Source: JAGOBP01 sp046328575 (lineage in GTDB: Bacteria > Chloroflexota > Anaerolineae > Fen-1058). From it: 56,865 nt of DNA. The notes below the pieces were generated by a model. That model was not told the DNA's origin, searched no databases, and saw only the letters and a list, made by a program, of their open reading frames with translations. Where the stretch lies: the NCBI GenBank assembly GCA_046328575.1, contig JAXLWI010000028.1, forward strand, positions 1 through 56,865. Reading direction: 5' to 3'. Shown here one piece after another: positions 41,387 to 48,707 of the stretch. The translations under genes and the position numbers were made by a program. Within the stretch, counting starts at the first letter, position 1. Each line of letters opens with the position of its first letter.

Positions 41387-43237
41387 TTAGATTCGACCGA
41401 ACTCGCGCGCCATTTGTGACGCGCTGAAATGGATCATCGTGGGGCGGCCATGCGGACACGTGCGTGGCGACGTGCACAATTCCAACTGGCGAATCAATTC
41501 GTTCATCTCCGCTACCGATAGGACTTGCCCGCCCTTAATGGCGGCGCGTTTGCAGACGCGCGTGATCAACTTGGCTTCTTCGTTGGCCGCAAACGGCAGA
41601 TCGCCCGCCATCAAATCGGCCACCAATTCATTCATCGCCGTACGCAGATCGTCGTTCATCAGCAGCGCGGGCAGACTGCGCACTAGCCAGGTCGAGCCGC
41701 CGAACGGTTCCAAATGCAGGCCGATGTTGTCCAACACGTCGAGATGTTCTTCAATCAGCGTTGATTCATCGGGCGAGAATTCCAGCGGGATCGGATCGAG
41801 TAAGTTCTGCACCGCGAGGTGTTGCGCCGTTTTATCGGCCATGAACCTCTCGTACAAGATGCGCTCGTGCGCGGCGTGCTGATCGATCAAGTACATGCCC
41901 TCCGGCCCTTCGGTGATGATGTACATCGCGCCGATCTGACCGATGACGCGCAAGGGCGGCAACTGCGGACTGAAGATTTCTGATTTCTGATTTTGGATTC
42001 TGGAGTCAACTACTGGCGTCGACTGAACGCTGAGCGCCGATGACTCAATCGGTAGTGATTGACGCCTGACGCCTGACGCCTGACCGCTGATTGCTGATTG
42101 CTGATCGCTTCTATCCACTGGCTCCAACGAACGCAATCGCTCCAGCCGTGCTGCCACCACATCTTCATGTGTGTCCATCGCTGGTTGCCACGCGTCAATT
42201 GGCGGCGCGGATTGGATCTGCGGAATCGGCGCGTGATCGATCAGTGTGCGGCGCACCAAACGTTGCACACTGCGAAAAGCAACATCGTTGTTGCGAAAAC
42301 GCACTTCGGTTTTGGCGGGATGCACGTTGACATCGACATCCTCCGGGTTCATCTCGACCCGCAGGATGCACACCGGATAACGTCCCACCATCAGCAGTGT
42401 GTGATAAGCCTGCAAAACGGCTGTATTTAAGCCGCGATCCTGCACCCAGCGGCCGTTGACGAAGATCGTCATGTCGCTGCGATTAGAGCGCGACAGCGCC
42501 GGCGCAGAGATGAAGCCGCTTACGCGCACCCCTTCGCCTGCTTCAGTGGGGGAAGGTTGGGATGGGGGTAATTCGATCATCTGCTCGGCGACTTCAAGGC
42601 CATACACGGCGATCAGCACATCATGCAGCGAGCCGTTGCCTGTCGTCTGAAACGACATGCGTCCGTTGTGGATCAGGTTAAAGCGAATGGCCGGATACGC
42701 CAATGCATAGCGGCTGATCAATGTGTCGATCTGGCGGCGCTCGGTCGTATCCGATTTGAGGAATTTGAGTCTAGCCGGTACCGTGTAAAAGAGATTTTCG
42801 ACAGTGATCACGGTGCCAGCGGGTGCACCAATGCCCGATCGATCGAGCATGCCGTCGGCCTCGATCACCAATCGGGTGCCGGTAGATTCCCCCCGCGCGC
42901 GTGTGAGGCACGTCACTTTCGCCACGGACGCAATCGACGCGAGCGCCTCGCCGCGAAAGCCCAATGTTCGGATGTGCGAGAGATCATCGGCGGTCGATAA
43001 CTTGCTCGTCGCATGGCGGCTGAATGCCAGTTCCACCTCGGCCGCCGGGATGCCCGATCCATTATCGGAGATGCGCAAAAACGATCGGCCGCCGTCCCGC
43101 GCCTCGACGGTAATGTCGGTCGCACCCGCGTCGATGGCGTTCTCGATCAACTCTTTCACGACCGAGGCGGGCCGCTCGACAACTTCCCCGGCGGCGATTT
43201 GCGAGACGAGGTTAGGGGGCAGAATGTGAATGGGCAT
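41387..43237 (-). CDS. mutL: DNA mismatch repair protein MutL
   Basis: 616 residues. N-terminal GHKL ATPase: VVKELIENAIDAGA (motif I), DNGSGI (II), HATSKL and GFRGEALASIASV (III). C-terminal endonuclease domain: DQHAAHERILYE, fitting DQHA(x)2E(x)4E, CKRAAIKGG, and CPHGRP, so it should nick DNA itself, as in bacteria lacking MutH. The linker (about residues 375-422) is partly encoded by 7-base repeats that read SAISGQASGVRRQS and RIQNQKSEI. MutS is not in the window. Confidence 0.95.
   Translation of the reverse strand: MPIHILPPNLVSQIAAGEVVERPASVVKELIENAIDAGATDITVEARDGGRSFLRISDNGSGIPAAEVELAFSRHATSKLSTADDLSHIRTLGFRGEALASIASVAKVTCLTRARGESTGTRLVIEADGMLDRSGIGAPAGTVITVENLFYTVPARLKFLKSDTTERRQIDTLISRYALAYPAIRFNLIHNGRMSFQTTGNGSLHDVLIAVYGLEVAEQMIELPPSQPSPTEAGEGVRVSGFISAPALSRSNRSDMTIFVNGRWVQDRGLNTAVLQAYHTLLMVGRYPVCILRVEMNPEDVDVNVHPAKTEVRFRNNDVAFRSVQRLVRRTLIDHAPIPQIQSAPPIDAWQPAMDTHEDVVAARLERLRSLEPVDRSDQQSAISGQASGVRRQSLPIESSALSVQSTPVVDSRIQNQKSEIFSPQLPPLRVIGQIGAMYIITEGPEGMYLIDQHAAHERILYERFMADKTAQHLAVQNLLDPIPLEFSPDESTLIEEHLDVLDNIGLHLEPFGGSTWLVRSLPALLMNDDLRTAMNELVADLMAGDLPFAANEEAKLITRVCKRAAIKGGQVLSVAEMNELIRQLELCTSPRTCPHGRPTMIHFSASQMAREFGRI
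41975..42009. repeat. Heptanucleotide repeat inside the mutL linker, GATTTCT family
   Basis: Five 7-base units on the plus strand: GATTTCT twice, GATTTTG, GATTCTG, GAGTCAA. On the coding strand it is close to the AATCCAA/AATCAGA type found between genes. It encodes about residues 410-421. Confidence 0.75.
42060..42108. repeat. Heptanucleotide repeat inside the mutL linker, TGACGCC/TGATTGC family
   Basis: Seven units in phase: TGACGCC three times, TGACCGC, TGATTGC twice, TGATCGC; TGAACGC-TGAGCGC just outside (42024-42037) look like further copies. Encodes about residues 377-393. Confidence 0.88.
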
Positions 43238-43301
43238 GTCGGCATTTTACCATGCCCTGCAAGCGATTTATTTCACTAATCTAATCTTTGGGATTTTTGT
43301 C

Positions 43302-43329
43302 TTGACACGGTGCGTTATTTCGCTATACT
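43302..43329 (+). promoter_or_regulatory. Consensus promoter of the tetR gene
   Basis: TTGACA (43302-43307), 16-base spacer, TATACT (43324-43329). The transcription start would be near 43336, inside the first inverted repeat. Confidence 0.85.
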
Positions 43330-43360
43330 GACTCATAGTCAATGAATGACTGGCAGTCAT
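43329..43360. promoter_or_regulatory. Tandem operator sites for the TetR regulator
   Basis: Two inverted repeats on TGACT/AGTCA: TGACT-cat-AGTCA (43329-43341) and ATGACTG-g-CAGTCAT (43346-43360), centres 18 bases apart. They cover the -10 end, the transcription start and the leader, ideal for repression. The second resembles, from memory, the TGAATGA/TCATTCA type sites of TetR-family FadR regulators of fatty-acid degradation. Confidence 0.75.
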
Positions 43361-43373
43361 GACGCGGGGTGTT

Positions 43374-44036
43374 ATGGCGGAGAAGGCGCAGTCCAACGGT
43401 CAACGTGGAACGGCCTCCCGGCGCGAGCGCGAAAAGGCGCAGCGACGCGATGACATCCTGCGGGCTGCCAAAACCGTCTTTTTTACCCGTGGTTATCACG
43501 CGGCCACCGTCGATGATGTCGCCGTCGCGGCGGAAGTGGGCAAGGGCACCGTCTATCTGTATTTCGATACGAAAGAGACGATCCTTGCTCATTTGCTTTT
43601 AGACGGCCTCGACGCGCTGGTCGCCGATCTCGAAGCAGCTTATGCGATCGATGAAGCACTGGACGCGGGCACGCGCCTGCGCCGGATTGCGATCGCTTAC
43701 CTCAAGTTTTTCCAGACGAGTCCCGAATACTACCGATTGATCATGGCGTTCGATCGCGGGCAATTCCAGGCCGCGATCGATCCTAGCGTCTATCAAGACG
43801 TGTTGACGCGCAGCCTGCACGGCCTCGAATGGCTGGAGCGCGCCGTCAAGCAGGCGCAGGCTGAAGGCTTGATCGCGATCGAGAATACGCGTGAGGCCGC
43901 CAGCGTCTTGTGGGCCGGGCTGAATGGCGTGCTGGTTTTGCTCAGCCATCCATTGCGGGCAGAGATCATTGCGACGGATTTGGAATCGTTGTACGGAACA
44001 ATGACAGACGTGCTGCTTAGTGGATTGAGGAAGTAG
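43374..44036 (+). CDS. TetR-family transcriptional regulator, probable fatty-acid degradation repressor
   Basis: 220 residues. N-terminal helix-turn-helix: RRDDILRAAKTVFFTRGYHAATVDDVAVAAEVGKGTVYLYFDTKETI, a typical TetR DNA-binding domain; the C-terminal part (YLKFFQTSPEYYRLIM) is ligand-binding and probably senses acyl-CoA. Start ATG 43374 leaves both operators upstream; an in-frame ATG at 43359 would begin inside the second operator. Direction and position ahead of the thiolase to ETF genes suggest it controls the cluster; autoregulation is likely from the operators. Confidence 0.87.
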   Translation: MAEKAQSNGQRGTASRREREKAQRRDDILRAAKTVFFTRGYHAATVDDVAVAAEVGKGTVYLYFDTKETILAHLLLDGLDALVADLEAAYAIDEALDAGTRLRRIAIAYLKFFQTSPEYYRLIMAFDRGQFQAAIDPSVYQDVLTRSLHGLEWLERAVKQAQAEGLIAIENTREAASVLWAGLNGVLVLLSHPLRAEIIATDLESLYGTMTDVLLSGLRK

Positions 44037-44062
44037 CAAGTGATTTGATTTTCTAACGTGGC

Positions 44063-44157
44063 GTCATTCTGAGAGCGCACAGCGCTCGAAGAATCTCTAC
44101 CATGGCTTGGCATTACTGTTAGCTGGCGCAGAGATTCTTCACTTCGTTCAGAATGAC
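44063..44157. repeat. Palindromic element, GTCATTCTGAG family, copy 2
   Basis: Outer arms GTCATTCTGAG (44063-44073) and TCAGAATGAC (44148-44157), inner arms GAAGAATCTCT (44088-44098) and AGAGATTCTTC (44130-44140). Same nested layout as 33246-33348. Then an inverted repeat AAGTCG-5-CGACTT at 44177-44193 lies before the thiolase gene and could be another operator. Confidence 0.8.
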
Positions 44158-44261
44158 ACTGAATAGCAGGGTATGAAAGTCGGTAATCGACTTCCGGACT
44201 ATTCGGCTAGCACCCTAACTAACGAATGGACTATCACATTACCCACTACCAAGGAGGAATC

Positions 44262-45464
44262 ATGAAAGACGCAGTCATCGTTGATGGAGTTCGCACTCCG
44301 GTCGGTAATCACGGCGGCGCGCTGCGCACGCTGCTGGCCAAAGACTTGCTCGCGCTGGTGTTCAAAGCCATCGTCGAACGCAACCACCTCGATCCCGCCT
44401 CGATCGACGAAGTAATCGCGGGCTGCATCGCGCAACCGTCGGACGCGCCCAACATCGCTCGCGTCTCGGCCTTGATGGCGGGTATTCCCAAAGAGACGCC
44501 CGCGCTGACTGTGGCCCGCAACTGCAATAGCGGCCTGGACGCGATCGTAGAAGCATGGCGGCGCATTCAACTCGACGAAGGCCACATCTATCTCGTCGGC
44601 GGCGTCGAGAGCATGAGCAACATCCCCTACATCATCAAGGACGCACGCTGGGGTCTGAAGATTCGCCACTCGCAACTGACCGATGGCTTGTGGGAAGGCC
44701 TCACCGATCCGATCTGCGGTCAACTCATGGGCCGCACAGCTGAGAACTTGGCGGAAGAGTTCGAGATCACGCGACAGCAGCAGGACGAATATTCGGTGCA
44801 GTCGCATAAGAAAGCCTTCGCCGCGACGCGCATGGGCAAGTTCAAGGACGAGATCGTGCCGGTCGAGATCGTGAAGAAGGTCGCCGGTCAGGAAGTGGCG
44901 AAAGAGCAGATCACGCAGGACGAAACGATCAACGCCGGTTTGTCGGTACAGAAAGCGGCGATGTATCCCACGGTCTTCAAGCAGGGCGGCAGCGTCACGC
45001 CCGCCAACGCCTGTGGCATCAGCGATGGCGCCAGCGCGATGCTCATCATGAGCGCCGAAAAAGCCGCAGAATTAGGGCTAAAACCGCTGGCTGTGATTCG
45101 CGGCTATGGCTTCGCGGGCGTCGAGCCGGAACGCATGGGCATCGCCCCGGCGTACGCCGTGCCGAAGGCGTTGGACAAAGCCGGCCTCAAACTCGGCGAC
45201 ATGGATCTGATCGAGATCAACGAAGCGTTTGCCGCGCAAGTGTTGGCGTGCGGGCGTAAGTTGGAGTGGGACTGGAATAAAGTCAATGTCAACGGCGGCG
45301 CGATCGCGCTCGGTCATCCCGTCGGGTCCAGTGGTTGCCGTATCGTGGTGACGCTGGCGCACGAGATGAAGCGTCGCAAAGCGCACTACGGCCTCGCCAC
45401 GCTGTGCGCGGCGGGCGGGCAAGGTGCAGCGCTAGTGATTGAAAGCGTAAACGGGCAATCGTAA
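44262..45464 (+). CDS. Thiolase (acetyl-CoA acyltransferase)
   Basis: 400 residues. Catalytic residues: nucleophile Cys in VARNCNSGLDAI, His in GGAIALGHPVGSSGCRI, second Cys in LCAAGGQGAALV, plus NEAFAAQ. It cleaves 3-ketoacyl-CoA with CoA to acetyl-CoA and a shortened acyl-CoA, the last step of the spiral; the reverse condensation is possible in principle. ATG 44262 follows AAGGAGGAATC; an in-frame ATG 12 codons upstream is rejected. First structural gene after tetR. Confidence 0.92.
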   Translation: MKDAVIVDGVRTPVGNHGGALRTLLAKDLLALVFKAIVERNHLDPASIDEVIAGCIAQPSDAPNIARVSALMAGIPKETPALTVARNCNSGLDAIVEAWRRIQLDEGHIYLVGGVESMSNIPYIIKDARWGLKIRHSQLTDGLWEGLTDPICGQLMGRTAENLAEEFEITRQQQDEYSVQSHKKAFAATRMGKFKDEIVPVEIVKKVAGQEVAKEQITQDETINAGLSVQKAAMYPTVFKQGGSVTPANACGISDGASAMLIMSAEKAAELGLKPLAVIRGYGFAGVEPERMGIAPAYAVPKALDKAGLKLGDMDLIEINEAFAAQVLACGRKLEWDWNKVNVNGGAIALGHPVGSSGCRIVVTLAHEMKRRKAHYGLATLCAAGGQGAALVIESVNGQS

Positions 45465-45470
45465 CCAGGA

Positions 45471-45509
45471 ACGAGTGATGAGTAACGAGCGCTATTACTC
45501 GTTACTCAT
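45471..45509. repeat. Heptad hairpin, GAGTAAC family, copy 1
   Basis: ACGAGTG, ATGAGTA, ACGAGCG units, then the inverted copy. Perfect 12-base arms ATGAGTAACGAG (45478-45489) and CTCGTTACTCAT (45498-45509), 8-base loop. Starts 7 bases after the thiolase stop and ends just before the next ribosome site. Confidence 0.85.
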
Positions 45510-45522
45510 TAAAGGGAGTCCT

Positions 45523-46515
45523 ATGACCGAAGCAACCGATCATCTCGACCCCAACGAAGTTCGCATTTTTAGCGGCAGTTCCAATCGACCGCTGGCGCAA
45601 GTCATCGCCGCGCATTTAGGGTTGCCGCTGGAAGAGACACACATCTCGCGCTTCAGCAACGACAACCTCTATATCCAGTTAGGCGCCAGCGTGCGATCGC
45701 GGCAGGTCTATATCGTGCAGACGCTGGCCCCACCTGTCAACGATCATCTGATGGAACTGCTGATGATGATCGACATTGCGCGCAGTGCGGCGGCGAAAGA
45801 GATTCACGCGGTGATTCCGTATTACTCTTTTGCTCGATCGGACAAGAAGGACGCCCCGCGGATTTCGATCACGGCGCGGCTGGTGGCCGATCTGCTCGAC
45901 ACAGCGGGCGCGACGCACGTCATGACCATGACATTGCACTCGCCGCAAGTGCACGGCTTCTTCCCCATGCCGACCGATCCGTTGACGGCGCGCTACACTT
46001 TTTACGATTACTTCAAGGTGCGCGACCTCTCGAACACGATCATGGTCACGCCCGACATCGGTCAAGGCAAATCGGCGATCCGATTTGCGGCGCAACTTGG
46101 CCTGCCGATGGCCTTCGGTAACAAAGAACGACTCTCGGACACTAAGGTCGTCATCTCGGGTTTGACAGGCCAATCGGCGCGCGGCTTCAAACGCGCCTTG
46201 ATTTACGACGACGAGATCGCCACGGGCGGATCGGTGGTTGAACTGTGCCGCGTCCTGATCGAGCAGGGCATCGAAGACATCTGGGTGTCGTGCACGCATG
46301 GAGTGTTTACAGGCAAGGCGTTTGAGAATTTAGCGGCTGTGCCGCAGATCTCCGAGATCGTGACCACCGATACGGTTAACATTCCGATCGAGAAGCGGCC
46401 GAAGAACCTGAAGGTGCTATCGGTCGCGCCGATCTTCGGCGAAGCGATCAAGTGCAACTACTTTCATCAATCCATCGGTAACCTGTTCACGTACGCCAAA
46501 GACGACAATTCGTAA
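45523..46515 (+). CDS. prs: Ribose-phosphate pyrophosphokinase (PRPP synthetase)
   Basis: 330 residues. It makes PRPP from ribose 5-phosphate and ATP. Visible: N-terminal RIFSGSSNRPLAQVIAAHLG, the flexible loop PYYSFARSDKKDAPRISITARLVADLL, the HSPQVHGFF region and the PRPP loop ALIYDDEIATGGSVVELC. The DDEIATGGS loop departs slightly from DDxxxTGGT. ATG 45523 follows AGGGAG. Its place inside a beta-oxidation cluster is unexpected. Confidence 0.88.
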   Translation: MTEATDHLDPNEVRIFSGSSNRPLAQVIAAHLGLPLEETHISRFSNDNLYIQLGASVRSRQVYIVQTLAPPVNDHLMELLMMIDIARSAAAKEIHAVIPYYSFARSDKKDAPRISITARLVADLLDTAGATHVMTMTLHSPQVHGFFPMPTDPLTARYTFYDYFKVRDLSNTIMVTPDIGQGKSAIRFAAQLGLPMAFGNKERLSDTKVVISGLTGQSARGFKRALIYDDEIATGGSVVELCRVLIEQGIEDIWVSCTHGVFTGKAFENLAAVPQISEIVTTDTVNIPIEKRPKNLKVLSVAPIFGEAIKCNYFHQSIGNLFTYAKDDNS

Positions 46516-46547
46516 AGCAAATTGCCCCTACCCCAAAGGAGAGCACT

Positions 46548-47762
46548 ATGTACATTTTCAAAGCAGGTGTGGTCGGCGCGGGCGCGATGGGCGCGGGCAT
46601 CGCGCAAGTGATTTCGTATTCCGGCTTGCCCGTCGTATTGAAGGATGTCGATCAAGCGATGCTCGATAAGGGCGTGGCACACATCCGATCGATTTACGAA
46701 AGCCGCGTGGAAAAAGGCAAGATGAGCGCGGGCGAGATGCAATCAAAGATGGACTTGATTATCCCTACGCTCGATTACGGCGAGTTCGCCGACGTGGACA
46801 TCGTGATCGAAGCCGTGCCCGAGAAAATGGGCTTAAAACAGCGCATTTTCCAGGAGTTGGACAAGGTCTGTCCGGAAGGCACGCTCTATGCGTCTAACAC
46901 CTCGGCCTTGTCGATCACCGAGATGGCCCGCGCGACCAATCGGCCGCAGAAGGTCATCGGTATGCACTTCTTCAACCCCGCGCATGTGATGAAGTTGGTG
47001 GAGATCATCAAAGGCGAAGATACCGATCAAGAGACGGTTGATGATCTGGTGGCCTTCACTGAATCGCTGCGCAAGATTGCGGTAGTGGTGAAGGAATGCC
47101 CCGGTTTTCTGGTCAACCGATTGTTGATGCCGTACCTCAACGAAGCAACGTTGTGCTTGCAGGAAGGCGCGGCTACCGCGCAAGAGATCGATGAGGCGAT
47201 GGTGGAATACGGCTGGCCGATGGGTCCGTTCACGTTGATGGACTTCCTCGGCCTCGACGTGTGCTACGACGTGGGCGAATATCTGCACTCGCAATATGGC
47301 GAGCGCATGAAGGGTGCAGTGTTGTTTGAGAAGCTCTTCAAGGCCGGGCGTTACGGCGAAAAAGTAGGCGCGGGCTTTTACGGCTACGGCGACAACACCG
47401 ATGAAGCCGTCAAAGCGATGGTGGCCGAAACCAGCGGCGGGCAAAAGCAATCGGAATTTACGCCCGAACGCCTGATGTACGCGTTGATCAACGAAGCGGC
47501 CTATGCCGTGCAAGAAAACATCGCCGATGTGCGCGACATCGACATGGCCATGATCGCGGGTTCGGGCATGGCTGTGCAGGGCGAGCGTATGGGGCCGTTG
47601 GCATTAGCCGACAAAATCGGGTTGGATGTCGTCGTGTCCGGCCTCGAAGATTTTGAGAAGAAACTAGGCGTGCGTTTCCATCCTGCCGAGAAGTTGTACG
47701 AACTGGTGAAGGCCGGTCAACTCGGCGAGAAGACGCGCGGCGGTTTCCTTGAATATGTATAA
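46548..47762 (+). CDS. 3-hydroxyacyl-CoA dehydrogenase
   Basis: 404 residues. NAD-binding GAGAMGAGIAQVISYSG, then SNTSALSI, the catalytic region GMHFFNPAHVMKLVEII (His-Glu dyad) and two C-terminal dimerisation domains (PGFLVNRLLMPYLNEA and the repeat starting ERLMYALINEAAYAVQE), so the layout equals the FadB dehydrogenase part without the hydratase domain. It oxidises L-3-hydroxyacyl-CoA to 3-ketoacyl-CoA. AAAGGAGAG precedes the ATG. Confidence 0.93.
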   Translation: MYIFKAGVVGAGAMGAGIAQVISYSGLPVVLKDVDQAMLDKGVAHIRSIYESRVEKGKMSAGEMQSKMDLIIPTLDYGEFADVDIVIEAVPEKMGLKQRIFQELDKVCPEGTLYASNTSALSITEMARATNRPQKVIGMHFFNPAHVMKLVEIIKGEDTDQETVDDLVAFTESLRKIAVVVKECPGFLVNRLLMPYLNEATLCLQEGAATAQEIDEAMVEYGWPMGPFTLMDFLGLDVCYDVGEYLHSQYGERMKGAVLFEKLFKAGRYGEKVGAGFYGYGDNTDEAVKAMVAETSGGQKQSEFTPERLMYALINEAAYAVQENIADVRDIDMAMIAGSGMAVQGERMGPLALADKIGLDVVVSGLEDFEKKLGVRFHPAEKLYELVKAGQLGEKTRGGFLEYV

Positions 47763-47765
47763 ATA

Positions 47766-47841
47766 ACCAATGCCCAATGACAAATGACTAATTGGGCATG
47801 TGGTTCAATCGGCAATCCGAAATCCAAAATCTAAAATCCGA
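47766..47841. repeat. Two adjoining heptanucleotide repeats, ACCAATG and AATCCAA families
   Basis: ACCAATG, CCCAATG, ACAAATG, ACTAATT (47766-47793) with an 8-base hairpin TGCCCAAT/ATTGGGCA (47771-47778, 47791-47798); then AATCGGC, AATCCGA, AATCCAA, AATCTAA, AATCCGA (47807-47841), running into the TGGAG ribosome site of the hydratase gene. Confidence 0.85.
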
Positions 47842-47852
47842 AATGGAGCATT

Positions 47853-48641
47853 ATGGCTGACTTCATTCGCTACACCATCGAAGACAAAGTGGCAACCCTC
47901 GTGATCGATCACGCGCCAGTGAATGCCTTCAACAAACAGACGATGCAGGAACTCAGCGATGCGGTCGATGCGTTGGTCGCCAATCCCGACGTGAAAGCCG
48001 TGGTCGTGACGGGCGCGGGGCAACTCGCTTTCGTCGCGGGCGCGGACATCGGCGAAATCGGCGGCTACGTCAAGGCGCAAGACATGGCGTCGGCGCAGGC
48101 CTTCATCGCACTAGGCCAGCAAGTATTCAGCAAGATCGAAGCCTCCAACAAGCCTTTCATTGCGGCGATCAACGGCGTATGTTTGGGCGGCGGCCTCGAA
48201 CTGGCAATGGCGTGTCATCTGCGCATCTGCGGCGATCGCGTGCGCTTGGGCCAACCCGAGATCAACCTGGGCATCATCCCCGGTTGGGGCGGTACGCAGC
48301 GTTTGCAACGCATCGTCGGCGCGGCCAAAGCCGCTGAGATGATTTTGACCGGCGATCAAATCACCGCTCAGCAGGCCATGCAACTGCGACTCGTCAATAT
48401 GGTTGTGCCCGGCGGCGAAGTGATGCGGCAAGCTAAGGGGCTGGCGGCCAAGATTGCCAACAAGAGCGCGGTCGCCGTTGCCGCGGCGATGAACGCCATT
48501 CGCGCCGGTCTCGATGCCGAACTGCACCTCGGCCTCGCTGCGGAGTTGGCACAATTCGGGCATGTCACTGCCAGCGCCGACGCGATTGAGGGGATCACCG
48601 CGTTCCTTGAGAAGCGCGAAGCGAAGTTTCAGGACAAGTAA
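47853..48641 (+). CDS. Enoyl-CoA hydratase (crotonase family)
   Basis: 262 residues. The oxyanion and catalytic regions are VAGADIGEI, INGVCLGGGLELAMACHLRI (first catalytic Glu) and QPEINLGIIPGWGGTQRL (second Glu), so both acid-base residues of true hydratases are present. It adds water to trans-2-enoyl-CoA. The ribosome site TGGAG is formed at the end of a heptad repeat. Lies between the dehydrogenase and an acyl-CoA dehydrogenase, in pathway order. Confidence 0.93.
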   Translation: MADFIRYTIEDKVATLVIDHAPVNAFNKQTMQELSDAVDALVANPDVKAVVVTGAGQLAFVAGADIGEIGGYVKAQDMASAQAFIALGQQVFSKIEASNKPFIAAINGVCLGGGLELAMACHLRICGDRVRLGQPEINLGIIPGWGGTQRLQRIVGAAKAAEMILTGDQITAQQAMQLRLVNMVVPGGEVMRQAKGLAAKIANKSAVAVAAAMNAIRAGLDAELHLGLAAELAQFGHVTASADAIEGITAFLEKREAKFQDK

Positions 48642-48644
48642 TGC

Positions 48645-48692
48645 ATAACGAGTAATGAGTAACGAGTGATTGAGTTACCCATTACTCGTTAT
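48645..48692. repeat. Heptad hairpin, GAGTAAC family, copy 2
   Basis: Arms of 13 bases, ATAACGAGTAATG (48645-48657) and CATTACTCGTTAT (48680-48692), then one A-C mismatch and 5 further pairs, 10-base loop. It starts 3 bases after the hydratase stop. Confidence 0.88.
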
Positions 48693-48707
48693 CCGTCGGA
48701 GGTCTCT

